Made by a program: the position numbers and the translations under genes. The notes beneath the pieces were generated by a model. That model made no database searches. It saw only the letters and a program-made list of their open reading frames with translations, and was not told the origin of the DNA. Positions 1-9,104 of a stretch of DNA of 64,000 bases are shown here, in pieces. Numbering within the stretch: position 1 is the stretch's first letter; the number at the start of each line of letters is the position of its first letter. This DNA comes from Betaproteobacteria bacterium. GTDB lineage: Bacteria; Pseudomonadota; Gammaproteobacteria; Burkholderiales; SG8-39. The stretch covers positions 186,001 through 250,000 of the forward strand of contig JACPYS010000015.1 of assembly GCA_016195915.1 (NCBI GenBank), read 5' to 3'.

Positions 1-668
1 ACAAGGGCAAGGACTATCCCAAACCGGTGCTGCGCATCGCGCGCATCCTGCATCGCAACAAGCCGGTCATGTGGGCGACAACGGTCGGCAAACCGATCAA
101 CGATATTCACATGATCCAGTCGTTAAACCGTACCGCGACGCTCTGGCATGACCTGGAGACCATGAAAGTGCCGGGCATCCAGAGCGTGTACATCCCGCCC
201 GAGGCCTGCGGCCGTTTCTGGGTCGTGGTCTCGGTGAAGCAGATGTATCCGGGACACTCGAACCACGTCGGTCACGCCGTGATCGCAAGCACGACCGGGC
301 ATTACGGCGTCAAGGGCGTAATCACGGTGGACCATGATATCGATGCCGAGGACTGGGACCGCATCTGGTGGGCGCTCGCGACCCGCTTCGATCCCAAGCG
401 TTCGGCGCAGATCATCGACCGCGGTCGCTCGACGCCGCTCGATCCGGGTCTGCCGATCGAGGCGCGCGAGATTACCAGCCGCATCCTGCTCGACGCCTGT
501 ACCCCTTATGAGTGGACCAACAAGCCCAATGAGATCTTCATGGATCGCAGCGTATTGCAGAAAGTATCGGACCGCTGGAACGAGTATGGCTTTGCCGGCG
601 CAAGTCCGGTAGCCGGCATGATCAACCGGCTGACCCGGCCCGATGTGAAAAAGACAACGGGCAAGTAG
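1..668 (+). CDS. UbiD-family decarboxylase, C-terminal part (5' end outside window)
   Basis: The frame is open from the first whole codon at base 3, so the gene starts left of the window; about 221 C-terminal residues are visible. UbiD-family enzymes use prenylated FMN, made by UbiX, to add or remove CO2 on aromatic or alpha,beta-unsaturated acids. The family region around PGHSNHVGHAV and VITVDHDIDAEDWD is clear. Most of the catalytic Arg/Glu region lies upstream and cannot be judged. The stop codon abuts the GTG start of the next gene, and a ubiX gene lies 2.5 kb downstream on the same strand, so this enzyme probably gets its cofactor from within the operon. A catabolic carboxylase, such as a phenylphosphate carboxylase subunit, is as likely as ubiquinone-pathway UbiD, because the neighbours are not ubiquinone genes. 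Confidence 0.85.
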   Translation, partial: KGKDYPKPVLRIARILHRNKPVMWATTVGKPINDIHMIQSLNRTATLWHDLETMKVPGIQSVYIPPEACGRFWVVVSVKQMYPGHSNHVGHAVIASTTGHYGVKGVITVDHDIDAEDWDRIWWALATRFDPKRSAQIIDRGRSTPLDPGLPIEAREITSRILLDACTPYEWTNKPNEIFMDRSVLQKVSDRWNEYGFAGASPVAGMINRLTRPDVKKTTGK

Positions 669-1910
669 GTGAAGGGGATCGTCATCGTCTGCAACCTGGA
701 CACGCGCGGGGAGGAAATCGTATTCGTCAAGGAACTCATCGCCGGCCGCGGCCACGAGCCGGTCCTGCTGGACTTCAGCATGGAGGAGCCTCCGCCCTTC
801 CCCGGCGATATTCGTACCGAGGACGTGGCCGCGCGCGGCGGGCTGGCGATCGAAGTGGTGCGCGAGAAGTACCGTTCCGATCGCGATACGGCCACCAACA
901 ACCAGATCCGGGGCGCGGCCGCGATCGTCGACGATCTGGTCAAGCAGGGCCGCGTACACGGCATTATCGGCATCGGCGGCGGCACCGCCACGCTGGTTGC
1001 GACATCGATCATGAAGCAACTTCCCTTCGGCATGCCGAAGCTGATGGCCTCGCCGATGGCCGCGCACCCGGCCTACATCGACAAGTACGTCGGCACCCGG
1101 GATATCACCATGCACCACACGGTGCTCGACATCGTGAAGATGAATCCGCTGCTCAAGGCGCAGATCATCAACGCGGTGGGCGCCATTTGCGGCATGGTCG
1201 AGATGACGCAGGGAACGCACATCACCTTCGACAAACCCTGTGTCGCCATCTCCTCGTTCGGTTTCGGCGAGATGGCGGTGCAGACGGCGGTCGGCATGCT
1301 GGAGGAAGCCGGCTTTACGCCCGTCGTTTGTCACGCGCAGGGCAAGGGCGACAAGGCGATGGAGGAAATGATCCGTGACGGCGTCTTTCACGGAGTGCTC
1401 GACATCTGCACTGGCGGCGTGATGGAACACCTGTTCAAGGGAAACCGCGATCCCGGGCCCAACCGGCTGATGGCCGCCGTGGAGGCCGGCATTGCGATGG
1501 TGCTCGCGCCCTGCGGCCTCGACATCCTGTCCTACGGTGGCCGCGCCGACATGCTGGAACGGACCGGGGACCGGGTTCAATACGTGCAGGATGCCCTGCG
1601 CGTCCAGGTGCGCACCACCGCCGACGAACTGCGCCAGGCCGCGGACGTGATCGCCGAACGGCTCAATCGCGCCAGGGGACCCTGGTCGTTCCTGATCCCG
1701 CTCAGGGGCTGGTCTTCGCTCGACAAGGAAGGCCGGCCGATTTACGACCCGGTCGCCGATGCCGCCTTCAGCGCGCGCTTGAAGGAAAAGCTCGCCGACC
1801 CGAGCCACCTCAGGGAGGTCGACCTGCACCTGTACACGCCCGAATTCGCGCGCGTCGCGGTGGACGAGTTCCTGCGGCTGTTCAGGACGGCGAAGACGCC
1901 GGCAGCATGA
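669..1910 (+). CDS. Tm-1-like ATP-binding (UPF0261) family protein
   Basis: 413 residues starting at GTG directly after the preceding stop. The N-terminus (KGIVIVCNLDTRGEEIVFVK) and the glycine-rich segment GIIGIGGGTATLVATSIM are typical of the UPF0261/Tm-1-like family, whose plant member Tm-1 binds ATP and a viral replicase. Bacterial members have no settled biochemical role but recur in catabolic operons. Length fits the family. The stop overlaps the start of the NUDIX gene, so the two are translationally coupled. A link to activation or regulation of the adjacent UbiD-type carboxylase is inference from position only. Confidence 0.8.
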   Translation: MKGIVIVCNLDTRGEEIVFVKELIAGRGHEPVLLDFSMEEPPPFPGDIRTEDVAARGGLAIEVVREKYRSDRDTATNNQIRGAAAIVDDLVKQGRVHGIIGIGGGTATLVATSIMKQLPFGMPKLMASPMAAHPAYIDKYVGTRDITMHHTVLDIVKMNPLLKAQIINAVGAICGMVEMTQGTHITFDKPCVAISSFGFGEMAVQTAVGMLEEAGFTPVVCHAQGKGDKAMEEMIRDGVFHGVLDICTGGVMEHLFKGNRDPGPNRLMAAVEAGIAMVLAPCGLDILSYGGRADMLERTGDRVQYVQDALRVQVRTTADELRQAADVIAERLNRARGPWSFLIPLRGWSSLDKEGRPIYDPVADAAFSARLKEKLADPSHLREVDLHLYTPEFARVAVDEFLRLFRTAKTPAA

Positions 1911-2452
1911 TTCGCCCCTGGCCCCTTGCGGGTTCAGAACAGGTGTTCAGCGCCGGTCTGTTCCGCGTGACCTGCGACCGGGCCCGATCGCCGCGCACGG
2001 GCGAAGAGCGCAATTTCCACGTGATCCACATGGTGGACTGGCTGATGGTCGTCCCGCTGACGATAGACGGCGGCTTGGTGATGGTGAGACAGTACCGCCA
2101 CGGTTCGCGCGCGGCGAGCCTGGAAGTTCCCGGCGGGCTGCACGACGCTGCGGGAGAATCTGCGGAGACGGGCACGGCGCGGGAACTGGCCGAAGAGACG
2201 GGCTATGCGAACGGGGAGTTGGTGCTTCTGGGCGACCTGCGGCCGCAGCCGGCGCTGTTATCGAATACTGCGCACATCTACCTGGCGAAGGGCGTGCAGC
2301 CGGTGGCCGGGCAGGAACAGGACGCGGGCGAGGACATCGAAGTGGTGCTCATTGACCGGCGCGAGATACCGGCCCGCATCGCGCGCGGAGAAATCAACAA
2401 TGCCATGACGTTGAGCGCGCTGGCGATGGCACATTTCGCCGGTCATCTGTAA
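1907..2452 (+). CDS. NUDIX hydrolase
   Basis: 181 residues. A near-canonical Nudix box lies at about residues 68-92: PGGLHDAAGE, then seven residues, then RELAEETGY. It supplies the metal-binding glutamates for cleaving nucleoside diphosphates linked to another moiety. The ADP-ribose-pyrophosphatase-like framing VVPLTIDGGLVMVRQYRHG precedes the box. ATG 1907 overlaps the previous stop by 4 bases. NUDIX genes also occur in phenol-carboxylation clusters, where their role is unclear. The substrate cannot be inferred here. Confidence 0.85.
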   Translation: MIRPWPLAGSEQVFSAGLFRVTCDRARSPRTGEERNFHVIHMVDWLMVVPLTIDGGLVMVRQYRHGSRAASLEVPGGLHDAAGESAETGTARELAEETGYANGELVLLGDLRPQPALLSNTAHIYLAKGVQPVAGQEQDAGEDIEVVLIDRREIPARIARGEINNAMTLSALAMAHFAGHL

Positions 2453-2465
2453 AGGAGGAGCCGCA

Positions 2466-3149
2466 ATGATGGTGCGCAACTGGATGCAGGCAAACCCCAT
2501 GACGATCCCGAGTGACACGCTCGTGTCCGAGGCCAAGCGTGTGCTCGCCGAGAGCAATCTCCACGCCCTGCCCGTGGTGGATGGCACAAGGCTGCGCGGT
2601 CTGGTGACGCGCGCCAATCTGCTGCGTACGGGGCATTTCGTGCTGCGTACCCAGAACCAGGACGAGATCAACTTTTTCGCTACCCGTCTCAAGGTGAAGG
2701 ACATCATGGTGCGCAATCCGGCGACCGTTCAGGCGGGCGATACCATGGAACACTGCCTGCTCAAGGGGCGTGAGCTCGGCGTGGCGCAGTTCCCTGTACT
2801 CGACGGCGAGCGCGTGGTGGGGGTAATCTCAGCCAACGAAATATTCCAGCTTGCCGCGCACTGTCTCGGGGCCTGGGAGCGGCGCAGTGGTGTTACGCTG
2901 GCGCCGGTGAGGCTGGGTCCGGGCGTGCTCGGCCGGATTGCGGACGTGGCCGAGGCCGCAGGCGCCGTCCTGCAGGCCTTGTACCCCGTAGGACGGCACG
3001 ATGCAGGGCCCGAGGGAGGATTTCCGGAGAAAAAGGTCATCATACGTTTTCATGCCAGCAAGGTGCACGAGATCGTATCCGCGCTGGAGGCGGCAGGCTT
3101 TCCGGTGATCGAATCGGTCGACGTGAAACGGCCGGCGATGGCCGCGTGA
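2466..3149 (+). CDS. CBS-domain pair protein (PpsC-like?)
   Basis: 227 residues with a strong ribosome-binding site (AAGGAGG) about 8 bases upstream. Two CBS motifs are visible: residues ~1-60 (MVRNWMQANPMTIPSDTLVS, HALPVVDGTRLRGLVT) and ~75-130 (KDIMVRNPATVQAGDTM, FPVLDGERVVGVIS). An ACT-like C-terminal segment follows (VIIRFHASKVHEIVSALEAA). CBS pairs bind adenine nucleotides and regulate partner enzymes. A CBS-only protein of similar size is the third subunit (PpsC) of phenylphosphate synthase in anaerobic phenol degraders. With UbiD- and UbiX-type neighbours this is a reasonable but unproven parallel. Confidence 0.8.
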   Translation: MMVRNWMQANPMTIPSDTLVSEAKRVLAESNLHALPVVDGTRLRGLVTRANLLRTGHFVLRTQNQDEINFFATRLKVKDIMVRNPATVQAGDTMEHCLLKGRELGVAQFPVLDGERVVGVISANEIFQLAAHCLGAWERRSGVTLAPVRLGPGVLGRIADVAEAAGAVLQALYPVGRHDAGPEGGFPEKKVIIRFHASKVHEIVSALEAAGFPVIESVDVKRPAMAA

Positions 3150-3178
3150 ACGAGAAACAATCGACAGAGAACGCAAAC

Positions 3179-3766
3179 ATGAATCTGCCATTGGTGGTCG
3201 CAATCACCGGCGCGTCGGGCGTGATTTACGGCGTGGAACTGCTTCGCGTGCTCAAGGAACTGGGGCACCCCACGCACCTGATCCTGAGCGAGGCTGCCCG
3301 GATCAATCTTGCAATCGAGACGGACTGCGACATCGATGAAGTCGAGGCCATGGCAACCGTAGTTCACAAGAACAAGGACGTTAGCGCCTCGGTGGCCAGC
3401 GGTTCGTTCCGCACCCGGGGCATGATCGTCGCGCCGTGCTCGATCAAGACGCTTTCGGCGATTGCGAATTCATTCACCCACAACCTCGTCGTGCGCGCCG
3501 CCGATGTGACCCTCAAGGAGCGCAGGACGCTGGTACTCATGGTGCGCGAGACGCCGCTGCACAAGGGCCACCTGGAACTCATGGTGCGGGCGGCTGACTG
3601 CGGCGCGGTGATCCTGCCGCCGATGCCCGCGTTCTATCACAAGCCCGTATCCATCCTCGACATCGTCCACCAGAGCATCGGCAAGGCGCTCGATCAGGTC
3701 GGAATCGAGCACACGCTGTTCAAACGCTGGACCGGCCGCGAGCGAGACGAACTTCAACGCAGCTGA
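3179..3766 (+). CDS. ubiX: Flavin prenyltransferase UbiX
   Basis: 195 residues from ATG 3179; a GTG at 3146 would add 11 unrelated residues. UbiX attaches a dimethylallyl unit to FMN to make the prenyl-FMN cofactor of UbiD enzymes. The FMN-binding start VAITGASGVIYGVELLRVL, the APCSIKTLSAIA segment and the conserved LVLMVRETPLHKGHLELM near residues 120-140 are all present. It lies downstream of the CBS gene and the UbiD-type gene, consistent with local cofactor supply. Family assignment is firm. Whether it serves ubiquinone synthesis or aromatic catabolism is open. Confidence 0.93.
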   Translation: MNLPLVVAITGASGVIYGVELLRVLKELGHPTHLILSEAARINLAIETDCDIDEVEAMATVVHKNKDVSASVASGSFRTRGMIVAPCSIKTLSAIANSFTHNLVVRAADVTLKERRTLVLMVRETPLHKGHLELMVRAADCGAVILPPMPAFYHKPVSILDIVHQSIGKALDQVGIEHTLFKRWTGRERDELQRS

Positions 3767-4296
3767 TGCGGCGCAGCGGATTTCCGTTCTGGCAGTTCTC
3801 GATGCGCGTGTACCGCACACCGCGGATTGCGGAGGCCTGCTTGGCGCTGCAGGACGACTGCGGCGTGGACGTGAACCTGCTGCTGTTCTGCTGCTGGATG
3901 GGGCGGAGTGGACGGTCGCTCAAGCGTCAAGCATTGCGCGCAGCGATTCGGGCTGTAGCGCCCTGGCAAAGCGAAGTCGTGCAGCCCCTGCGACGCGCGA
4001 GACGAACGCTCAAGCAAGGCTTTCGCAGCGTCGAACCGGAATATTGCCGGCTCCTGCGCAAACGCGTCGGTGCCGCGGAACTCGAGGCGGAATATGTCGA
4101 GCAGCGCACGCTTGCCGAGCGCGCGGCAGAACTGCCGGTGCTGGCCCGCAAGTGCGAGCCGCGCGTTGCCGCGGAAGCCAACCTCAAACACTATCTGGAA
4201 CTTCTCGGCTTGCGGCTCGGCCGGCGCGAAGCACGCAATGTTGCAATCCTGATTGCTGCCTGCTCTGCGCGCCCTACTTCTGCACCTGGTCGATGA
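3766..4296 (+). CDS. TIGR02444 family protein
   Basis: 176 residues with the TIGR02444 (DUF2390) opening: PFWQFSMRVYRTPRIAEACL, then LQDDCGVDVNLLLFCCWMG. The family's function is unknown. The start overlaps the ubiX stop (TGATG). The 3' end overlaps the convergent ccmI gene by 23 bp, so the last residues (ACSARPTSAPGR) lie in antisense overlap and may be divergent. The arginine-rich, basic middle is usual for the family. Confidence 0.75.
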   Translation: MRRSGFPFWQFSMRVYRTPRIAEACLALQDDCGVDVNLLLFCCWMGRSGRSLKRQALRAAIRAVAPWQSEVVQPLRRARRTLKQGFRSVEPEYCRLLRKRVGAAELEAEYVEQRTLAERAAELPVLARKCEPRVAAEANLKHYLELLGLRLGRREARNVAILIAACSARPTSAPGR

Positions 4297-5566
4297 CGAT
4301 GTCCAGGCCGCTCGCATTCGGCGCGATCGCCTTGCTGCTGCCGAAGAAATCGCCCGGCTGAGGCGTCGCGTTGCCGGACTTGGAAATCCGCGCGCTGACC
4401 ACCACGCTTGCCTGGGATGACAGTCGCGCGTTCGGCGACATCGCCTGCGTGTCATCGAGACGGAACGAATACGGCAGGTCGCCCGCTTTCGCGCGGACGA
4501 TCGCGAGCGGCATGCGAGCGCCTTCCGCCGGCCGGGCGAATATGAACACCGCATCCCCGGGAGCCACCTGTTTGGCCAGCGCGGGCGCAAGCTTGATGGT
4601 TCCGGTAATCGCGGCAGCGTCGGCGGCGGCGGGCGTCGGCGCAGCCGCAACGGAACTCGCCGGCGAAGGCACCGGAAGCGTTGCCGCGGGCGCGGATGCA
4701 TTTGCCGCACTGCCTGCGGAAAGCTTGCCGAGACTGCGGGCTTCTTCGATGCTCGCGAGGGTCGAGCGACCGAATTCGGAATCGGCGCCCACCAGCGGGA
4801 CGATGCGCTCCCAGTAGCCAACCGCAGACGCGTAGCCCTTGCGCTCGAATTCCGCGCTTCCGGCCAGCGCGAGCGACTTGATATGCCTGGGGTCCGCCTT
4901 GAGCGCGCGCTTGATGATCTCGTAAGGCTCGCCTTGCAGCGACCGGCCGCTCGCCATCGCAAGCATGTCGGCGTAGTCGGCGAGGATGCCGGCGTCTTCC
5001 GGCGAGAGCTTCGCGACGCGCGCGTAGGCCTGCGCGGACTGCTCGAAACGTCCGATCGCGCCATAGGACCGCGCAAGCATCACCCAACCTTCCGCGTCGT
5101 CCGGCTTCTGCTTCAGCCTTTCTGCGAGACGCTCCACCATTTCCGCGATTTGTTCCGGCGTCACCGAATGGCCCGCATCGGGCGCCACCGCGGCCCGCGG
5201 ATCGAGGCCCTGTGGATTGCCGACCCAAAGGTAGACGAATCCGGCGATGAGCGGAATCGCCGCTCCTACCGCGATGGGCATCCAGCGCGGCGCAGCAGCG
5301 CGTACGGGGACCGCGCCGCCGGACGTACCGACGTCTTCGATCAGGCGCCGCTCAATCTCGCGTTTCGCTTCCAGGTGCTGGCTTTCCGTGATCGCGCCGC
5401 CCGCAAGCTCGCGGTCCAGATTGGCAAGTTCTTCGCGATACAGGCGCACGTTCTCGGCCTGCTGGCTCGTAGACGCCCGCGGCATGTCCGGCCGCAGCAT
5501 CGGAGGCAAAACGAACAGCAGCGCTCCTGTCACAAACAGAGCGGCGACAACCAGGAACACCGTCAC
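4274..5566 (-). CDS. ccmI: Cytochrome c maturation protein CcmI
   Basis: 430 residues from GTG 5566, which overlaps the ccmH stop (GTGA). CcmI carries apocytochrome c to the CcmFH heme lyase. Two N-terminal membrane segments (about residues 1-20 and 90-110) flank a loop with LYREELANLDRELAGG. Then come TPR-like repeats (WVMLARSYGAIGRFEQSAQAYARV, residues ~160-260) and an Ala/Pro-rich linker. The C-terminal domain begins near ITGTIKLAPALAKQVAPGD. This is the last gene of the ccm operon and ends convergently with the TIGR02444 gene. Confidence 0.9.
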   Translation of the reverse strand: MTVFLVVAALFVTGALLFVLPPMLRPDMPRASTSQQAENVRLYREELANLDRELAGGAITESQHLEAKREIERRLIEDVGTSGGAVPVRAAAPRWMPIAVGAAIPLIAGFVYLWVGNPQGLDPRAAVAPDAGHSVTPEQIAEMVERLAERLKQKPDDAEGWVMLARSYGAIGRFEQSAQAYARVAKLSPEDAGILADYADMLAMASGRSLQGEPYEIIKRALKADPRHIKSLALAGSAEFERKGYASAVGYWERIVPLVGADSEFGRSTLASIEEARSLGKLSAGSAANASAPAATLPVPSPASSVAAAPTPAAADAAAITGTIKLAPALAKQVAPGDAVFIFARPAEGARMPLAIVRAKAGDLPYSFRLDDTQAMSPNARLSSQASVVVSARISKSGNATPQPGDFFGSSKAIAPNASGLDIVIDQVQK

Positions 5567-6042
5567 TTGGGAGCCTCCGCCTTGCCTTCGAGCAGGGCCT
5601 CGGCGCGTGCCACTTCCTCTGCGCTGAGCGCCTGCTCCTCCGCCTTGCTGCGCCTGCGGGCCAGCGTGACGTACAGGCCGATGATGGCGGCCAGGAGCAA
5701 CAGGAACGGCCCGACCCAGAGCACCGCCGTGCTCGCCTTGAACGGCGGCCGGTACAGCACGAAATCGCCGTAGCGCTCGACCATGTAATCGACCACCTGG
5801 GTATCGGATCTGCCCGCTTTCACCTGCTCGCGGATCTGCTGTTTGAGGTCCACCGCGAGTTCCGCGTGCGAATCGGCGAGCGACTGGTTCTGGCACACCA
5901 GGCAGCGCAGTTCCTCCGCCAGGCGCATCGCGCGCTGCTCGAGCTGGGGATCGGCGGCGACGGGTACGGCCTCCTTCGCCGACGGCGGGAGGGAGAACGC
6001 GGCCAGCAACGCCGCGCACAGCAGCACGAGCGCACGCTTCAT
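5563..6042 (-). CDS. ccmH: Cytochrome c maturation protein CcmH
   Basis: 159 residues. It has a signal peptide, the redox motif RCLVCQNQSLADSHA (family LRCxxCQNQ) at about residues 46-60, and a C-terminal membrane segment (AVLWVGPFLLLLAAIIGLYV). CcmH keeps apocytochrome CXXCH cysteines reduced for heme attachment in the periplasm. ATG 6042 overlaps the ccmG stop by four bases and its own stop overlaps ccmI. The Cys pair is intact. Confidence 0.93.
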   Translation of the reverse strand: MKRALVLLCAALLAAFSLPPSAKEAVPVAADPQLEQRAMRLAEELRCLVCQNQSLADSHAELAVDLKQQIREQVKAGRSDTQVVDYMVERYGDFVLYRPPFKASTAVLWVGPFLLLLAAIIGLYVTLARRRSKAEEQALSAEEVARAEALLEGKAEAPK

Positions 6043-6563
6043 CCTTGCAACTTGCGCACCAGGGGCAGGATCTTGGCGTCGAGGATCTCGCGCGTCACCG
6101 GACCAATGCGCTTGTAGCGGATCACCCCCTGCTTGTCGATCACATAGGTTTCGGGCACGCCGTACACCCCGTAGTCGATCCCGATTCGCCCGTCGGCATC
6201 CATGATCGACTGCGAGTACGGATCGCCGAATTGCTTCAACCACGCGAGCGCCTCATTGCGCTTGTCCTTGTAGTTCAGACCGTAGAGCGGAACCAGCTTC
6301 GAGCGCGAGAAATCCACGAGGAGCGGGTGCTCTTCGCGGCAGGACACGCACCACGACGCCCACACGTTGAGCACCCAGACCTGCCCGAGCAGGTCCTTTT
6401 GCGAAAGCTGGCGCTGCGGATCGGCCAGTTGCGGCAGCGAGAACGGCGGCGCCGGCTTGTCGATCAGCGGCGAGGGTACCTCGCGCGGATTGAGTTGCAG
6501 ACCGACTGCAAGGAAACCCACCAGCACGATGAAAATTACCAAGGGAATCAGATAGCGTTTCAT
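6039..6563 (-). CDS. ccmG: Periplasmic thiol:disulfide reductase CcmG (DsbE)
   Basis: 174 residues: an N-terminal membrane anchor (YLIPLVIFIVLVGFLAVGL) and a thioredoxin fold with the active site WASWCVSCREEHP. The cis-Pro region GVYGVPETYVID and the insert LNYKDKRNEALAWLKQFG are typical of CcmG. It passes reducing power from CcmD/DsbD-type donors to CcmH and apocytochrome. Its start overlaps the ccmF stop (ATGA). Confidence 0.94.
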   Translation of the reverse strand: MKRYLIPLVIFIVLVGFLAVGLQLNPREVPSPLIDKPAPPFSLPQLADPQRQLSQKDLLGQVWVLNVWASWCVSCREEHPLLVDFSRSKLVPLYGLNYKDKRNEALAWLKQFGDPYSQSIMDADGRIGIDYGVYGVPETYVIDKQGVIRYKRIGPVTREILDAKILPLVRKLQG

Positions 6564-8515
6564 CGGCTGCCCTGCCCCGCCGCGGCACCCGCCCCCGGCT
6601 CCGGTGTCTCCTGTCTGCGCGTGGCCATGCGGTAACGCCGGTCGCTCGCCGCGAGCAATCCGCCGAGCGCCATGATCACGCAGCCGCCCCAGATCCACGA
6701 CACGAACGGCTTGTGATAGATGCGCACGGTCCAGGCGCGCTCGCCGACCTGCTCGCCGAGCGACACATACAGGTCGCGCGTCAGTCCGCTGTCGATCGCG
6801 GCCTCGGTCATCGGCATGTTCTGCACTTTGTACAGGCGCTTCTCGGGATGCAGCGTGGCGACGGTCGCGCCTCCGCGCATGACCGTGACGGTGCCGCGCG
6901 CGGCGACGTAATTCGGCCCGTTCCTCTCGCCCACATTGTCGAAGCGGAAAGTGTAGCCGCCGATCGTCGACGTATCGCCCGGCTCCATCTTGAGGTCCTG
7001 GTCGACCTCGTAGCCCTTGACCATCGCCACGCCCACGACGAATACACCCATGCCGGCGTGCGCGATGAGCATGCCGAGCTGCGCGCGGGTCATCGTACGC
7101 AGCTTGCCCCTGGCGCCCGCCGCCGAACTGGCGAAGATCCAGAACGCGAGCAACAGGCCGAAACTCTTCATCGCACTCCATTGGCCCATCACGAACGGCA
7201 CGGCGATGGCCGCCACCACGCTCACCGCCAGCGCCCATTTCAGCCGCTCGGCGAGTTCGGGAACGCTGGCCTCGCGCCAGCGTGCGATCGGACCCACGCC
7301 CATCAGGAACAGCGCGGGCGCCATCAGCGGCACGAACACGGTCTCGAAGTAGGGCGGGCCGACCGAAATCTTGCCAAGCCCGAGCGCATCGAGGATCAGC
7401 GGATACAGCGTGCCGAGCATCACCGCGCCCGCCGCCGTCACGAGGATCGCGTTGTTGGTGAGGAGCAGAGCCTCGCGCGAAACCAGTGCGAAACGCCCGC
7501 CGAGGCCGATGCGCGGCGCACGCCAGGCGAACAGGGCGAGCGACCCGCCCACCACCACCGCCAGAAACGCGAGGATGAATATCCCGCGCCGCGGATCGGT
7601 GGCGAACGCGTGCACGGAAGTGAGCACGCCCGAGCGCACGAGGAAGGTGCCGAGCAGCGACAGCGCGAACGCGAAAATGGCGAGGAACACCGTCCACACC
7701 TTGAAGCTGCCCCGTTTTTCGGTGACGGCAAGCGAATGGATCAGCGCGGTGCCGATCAGCCACGGCATGAAAGACGCGTTTTCCACCGGATCCCAGAACC
7801 ACCAGCCGCCCCAGCCCAGTTCGTAGTACGCCCAAAAGCTGCCGAGCGCGATGCCCAGGGTCATGAAGAACCAGGCCGCGGTGGTCCACGGACGCGACCA
7901 GCGCGCCCAGGTCGCGTCCAGGCGTCCGTCCAGGAGCGCCGCGATGGCAAACGCGAAGGCAACAGAAAACCCGACGTAACCCATGTAAAGCATCGGGGGA
8001 TGGAACACCATGCCCGGATCCTGCAGCAGCGGATTGAGGTCGCGCCCATCCGCCGCCGCCGGCAGCAGGCGATCGAACGGGTTGGACGTGGTGAGCATGA
8101 ACAGCAGGAAGCCGATGCACACCAAACCCATCACGCCGAGGATGCGCGCCACCATTTCGTCGGGCAGGTTCCGGCTGAACACGCTCACGGCCAGCATCCA
8201 CACGGCCAGCATCTGAACCCAGAGCAGGAGCGAGCCTTCGTGCCCGCCCCATACTCAGGCGACGCGGTATTCGAGCGGCAGCGCCGAGTTCGAGTTGCTC
8301 GCCACGTACGCCACCGAGAAGTCGTTGTTGACGAACAGCCAGACCAGGCACGCGAAGGCGATGGCCACGAACACGAACACGCCCTGAGCCGCAGGGCGGG
8401 CCACGGCAACCAGCCCGGAGATGCCTTTGGCGGCCCCGAAAATCGGCAGCGTACCGAGCACCAGCGCGAGGGCCAGCGCGATCGCCATCGAAAATTGACC
8501 GATTTCAGGGATCAT
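6560..8515 (-). pseudogene. ccmF: ccmF, heme lyase subunit, interrupted by an in-frame TGA
   Basis: Reading 8515 to 6560 in one frame gives about 651 residues, normal for CcmF, but codon 87 (bases 8257-8255) is TGA. It falls inside the highly conserved segment YRVA-stop-VWGGHEGSLLLW, where homologues have Ala or Ser. Everything downstream is intact, including the WWD-type heme-handling motif WGGWWFWDPVENASFMPW and about a dozen membrane segments. There is no frameshift: both halves share one frame and both ends overlap their neighbours (ccmE, ccmG) as in an intact operon. The lesion is either a recent nonsense mutation, a sequencing error (TCA or TTA to TGA), or a split protein restarting at ATG 8212. 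With 47 heme sites encoded nearby, loss of CcmF would be costly, so an error or a second ccmF copy is likely. Confidence 0.85.
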
Positions 8516-8955
8516 TTTTTGGGCAGCTCGCCTTTTTGTGCCTTCGCGATCGCGTCGGCGGCTTCAGGGGGCATGTAGTTCTCGTCGTGCTTCGCGAGCA
8601 CTTCCTGCGCGCGGAACATGCCATCGGACTCGAGGCGCCCCTGCGCGATGACGCCTTTGCCCTCGCGGAACAGATCGGGAAGAATGCCTTTGTACTGCAC
8701 CGGGATGTGCTTGGCCGTGTCGGTGACGACGAACTGCACCGTTACGCCATCGGGCAGCCGTTTCAGGCTTCCGGACTCCACCATCCCGCCGATGCGGAAG
8801 GTCTTGTTGACCGGCGCCTCGTTCGCCGCCACCTGGCTGGGGCTGAAGAAGAACACCAGGTTGCTCTGGAACGCATTGAGCACCAGAGCCGCGGTGATGC
8901 CGAGCGCGGCGACGCCGGCGACCACCAGAGCGAGCCTGCGGTTGCGCGGTTTCAT
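8512..8955 (-). CDS. ccmE: Cytochrome c maturation heme chaperone CcmE
   Basis: 147 residues from ATG 8955. An N-terminal anchor ([20 protein letters not shown]) precedes the periplasmic OB-fold domain. The histidine that binds heme covalently is in [12 protein letters not shown] (family HxxxY) at about residue 126. CcmE receives heme from CcmABCD and hands it to CcmF. The start overlaps the ccmD stop and the stop overlaps the ccmF start, four bases each. Confidence 0.95.
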   Translation of the reverse strand: MKPRNRRLALVVAGVAALGITAALVLNAFQSNLVFFFSPSQVAANEAPVNKTFRIGGMVESGSLKRLPDGVTVQFVVTDTAKHIPVQYKGILPDLFREGKGVIAQGRLESDGMFRAQEVLAKHDENYMPPEAADAIAKAQKGELPKK

Positions 8956-9104
8956 GCGTTCCCCTCCTGCCGGGCGCGGCGGGCGCGGCGCGCGAGCCCC
9001 CGGCACTCGATCGCTATGCAAAGCAACGTCACGCCGTAGGAACCCCATACGTACAGCCCGTAGCCGCCCATGGCAAGAAAATTCTCCAGGCTGCCCCAGT
9101 TCAC
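8952..9104 (-). CDS. ccmD: Small heme-exporter subunit CcmD
   Basis: 50 residues from GTG 9104, overlapping the ccmC stop (GTGA). It has one membrane helix ([19 protein letters not shown]) followed by a basic tail ([12 protein letters not shown]), the usual CcmD plan. It helps release holo-CcmE from the CcmABC complex. It is short but fixed by position, by the overlaps on both sides and by its topology. Confidence 0.88.
   Translation of the reverse strand: MNWGSLENFLAMGGYGLYVWGSYGVTLLCIAIECRGLARRARRARQEGNA

Noticed and set aside
123-1829. Long minus-strand open frame over the UbiD and Tm-1-like genes
   Set aside because: Composition is Asp/His/Arg/Val-rich antisense translation without motifs; the plus-strand genes have clear family signatures and overlapping starts and stops.
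8255-8257. Selenocysteine or other recoding at the ccmF TGA
   Set aside because: CcmF has no redox-active residue at this position and I see no SECIS-like hairpin directly downstream; mutation or sequencing error is simpler.
6713-8578. Long plus-strand open frame opposite ccmF
   Set aside because: His/Arg/Glu-rich antisense translation with no domains; ccmF on the other strand is unmistakable apart from one stop codon.
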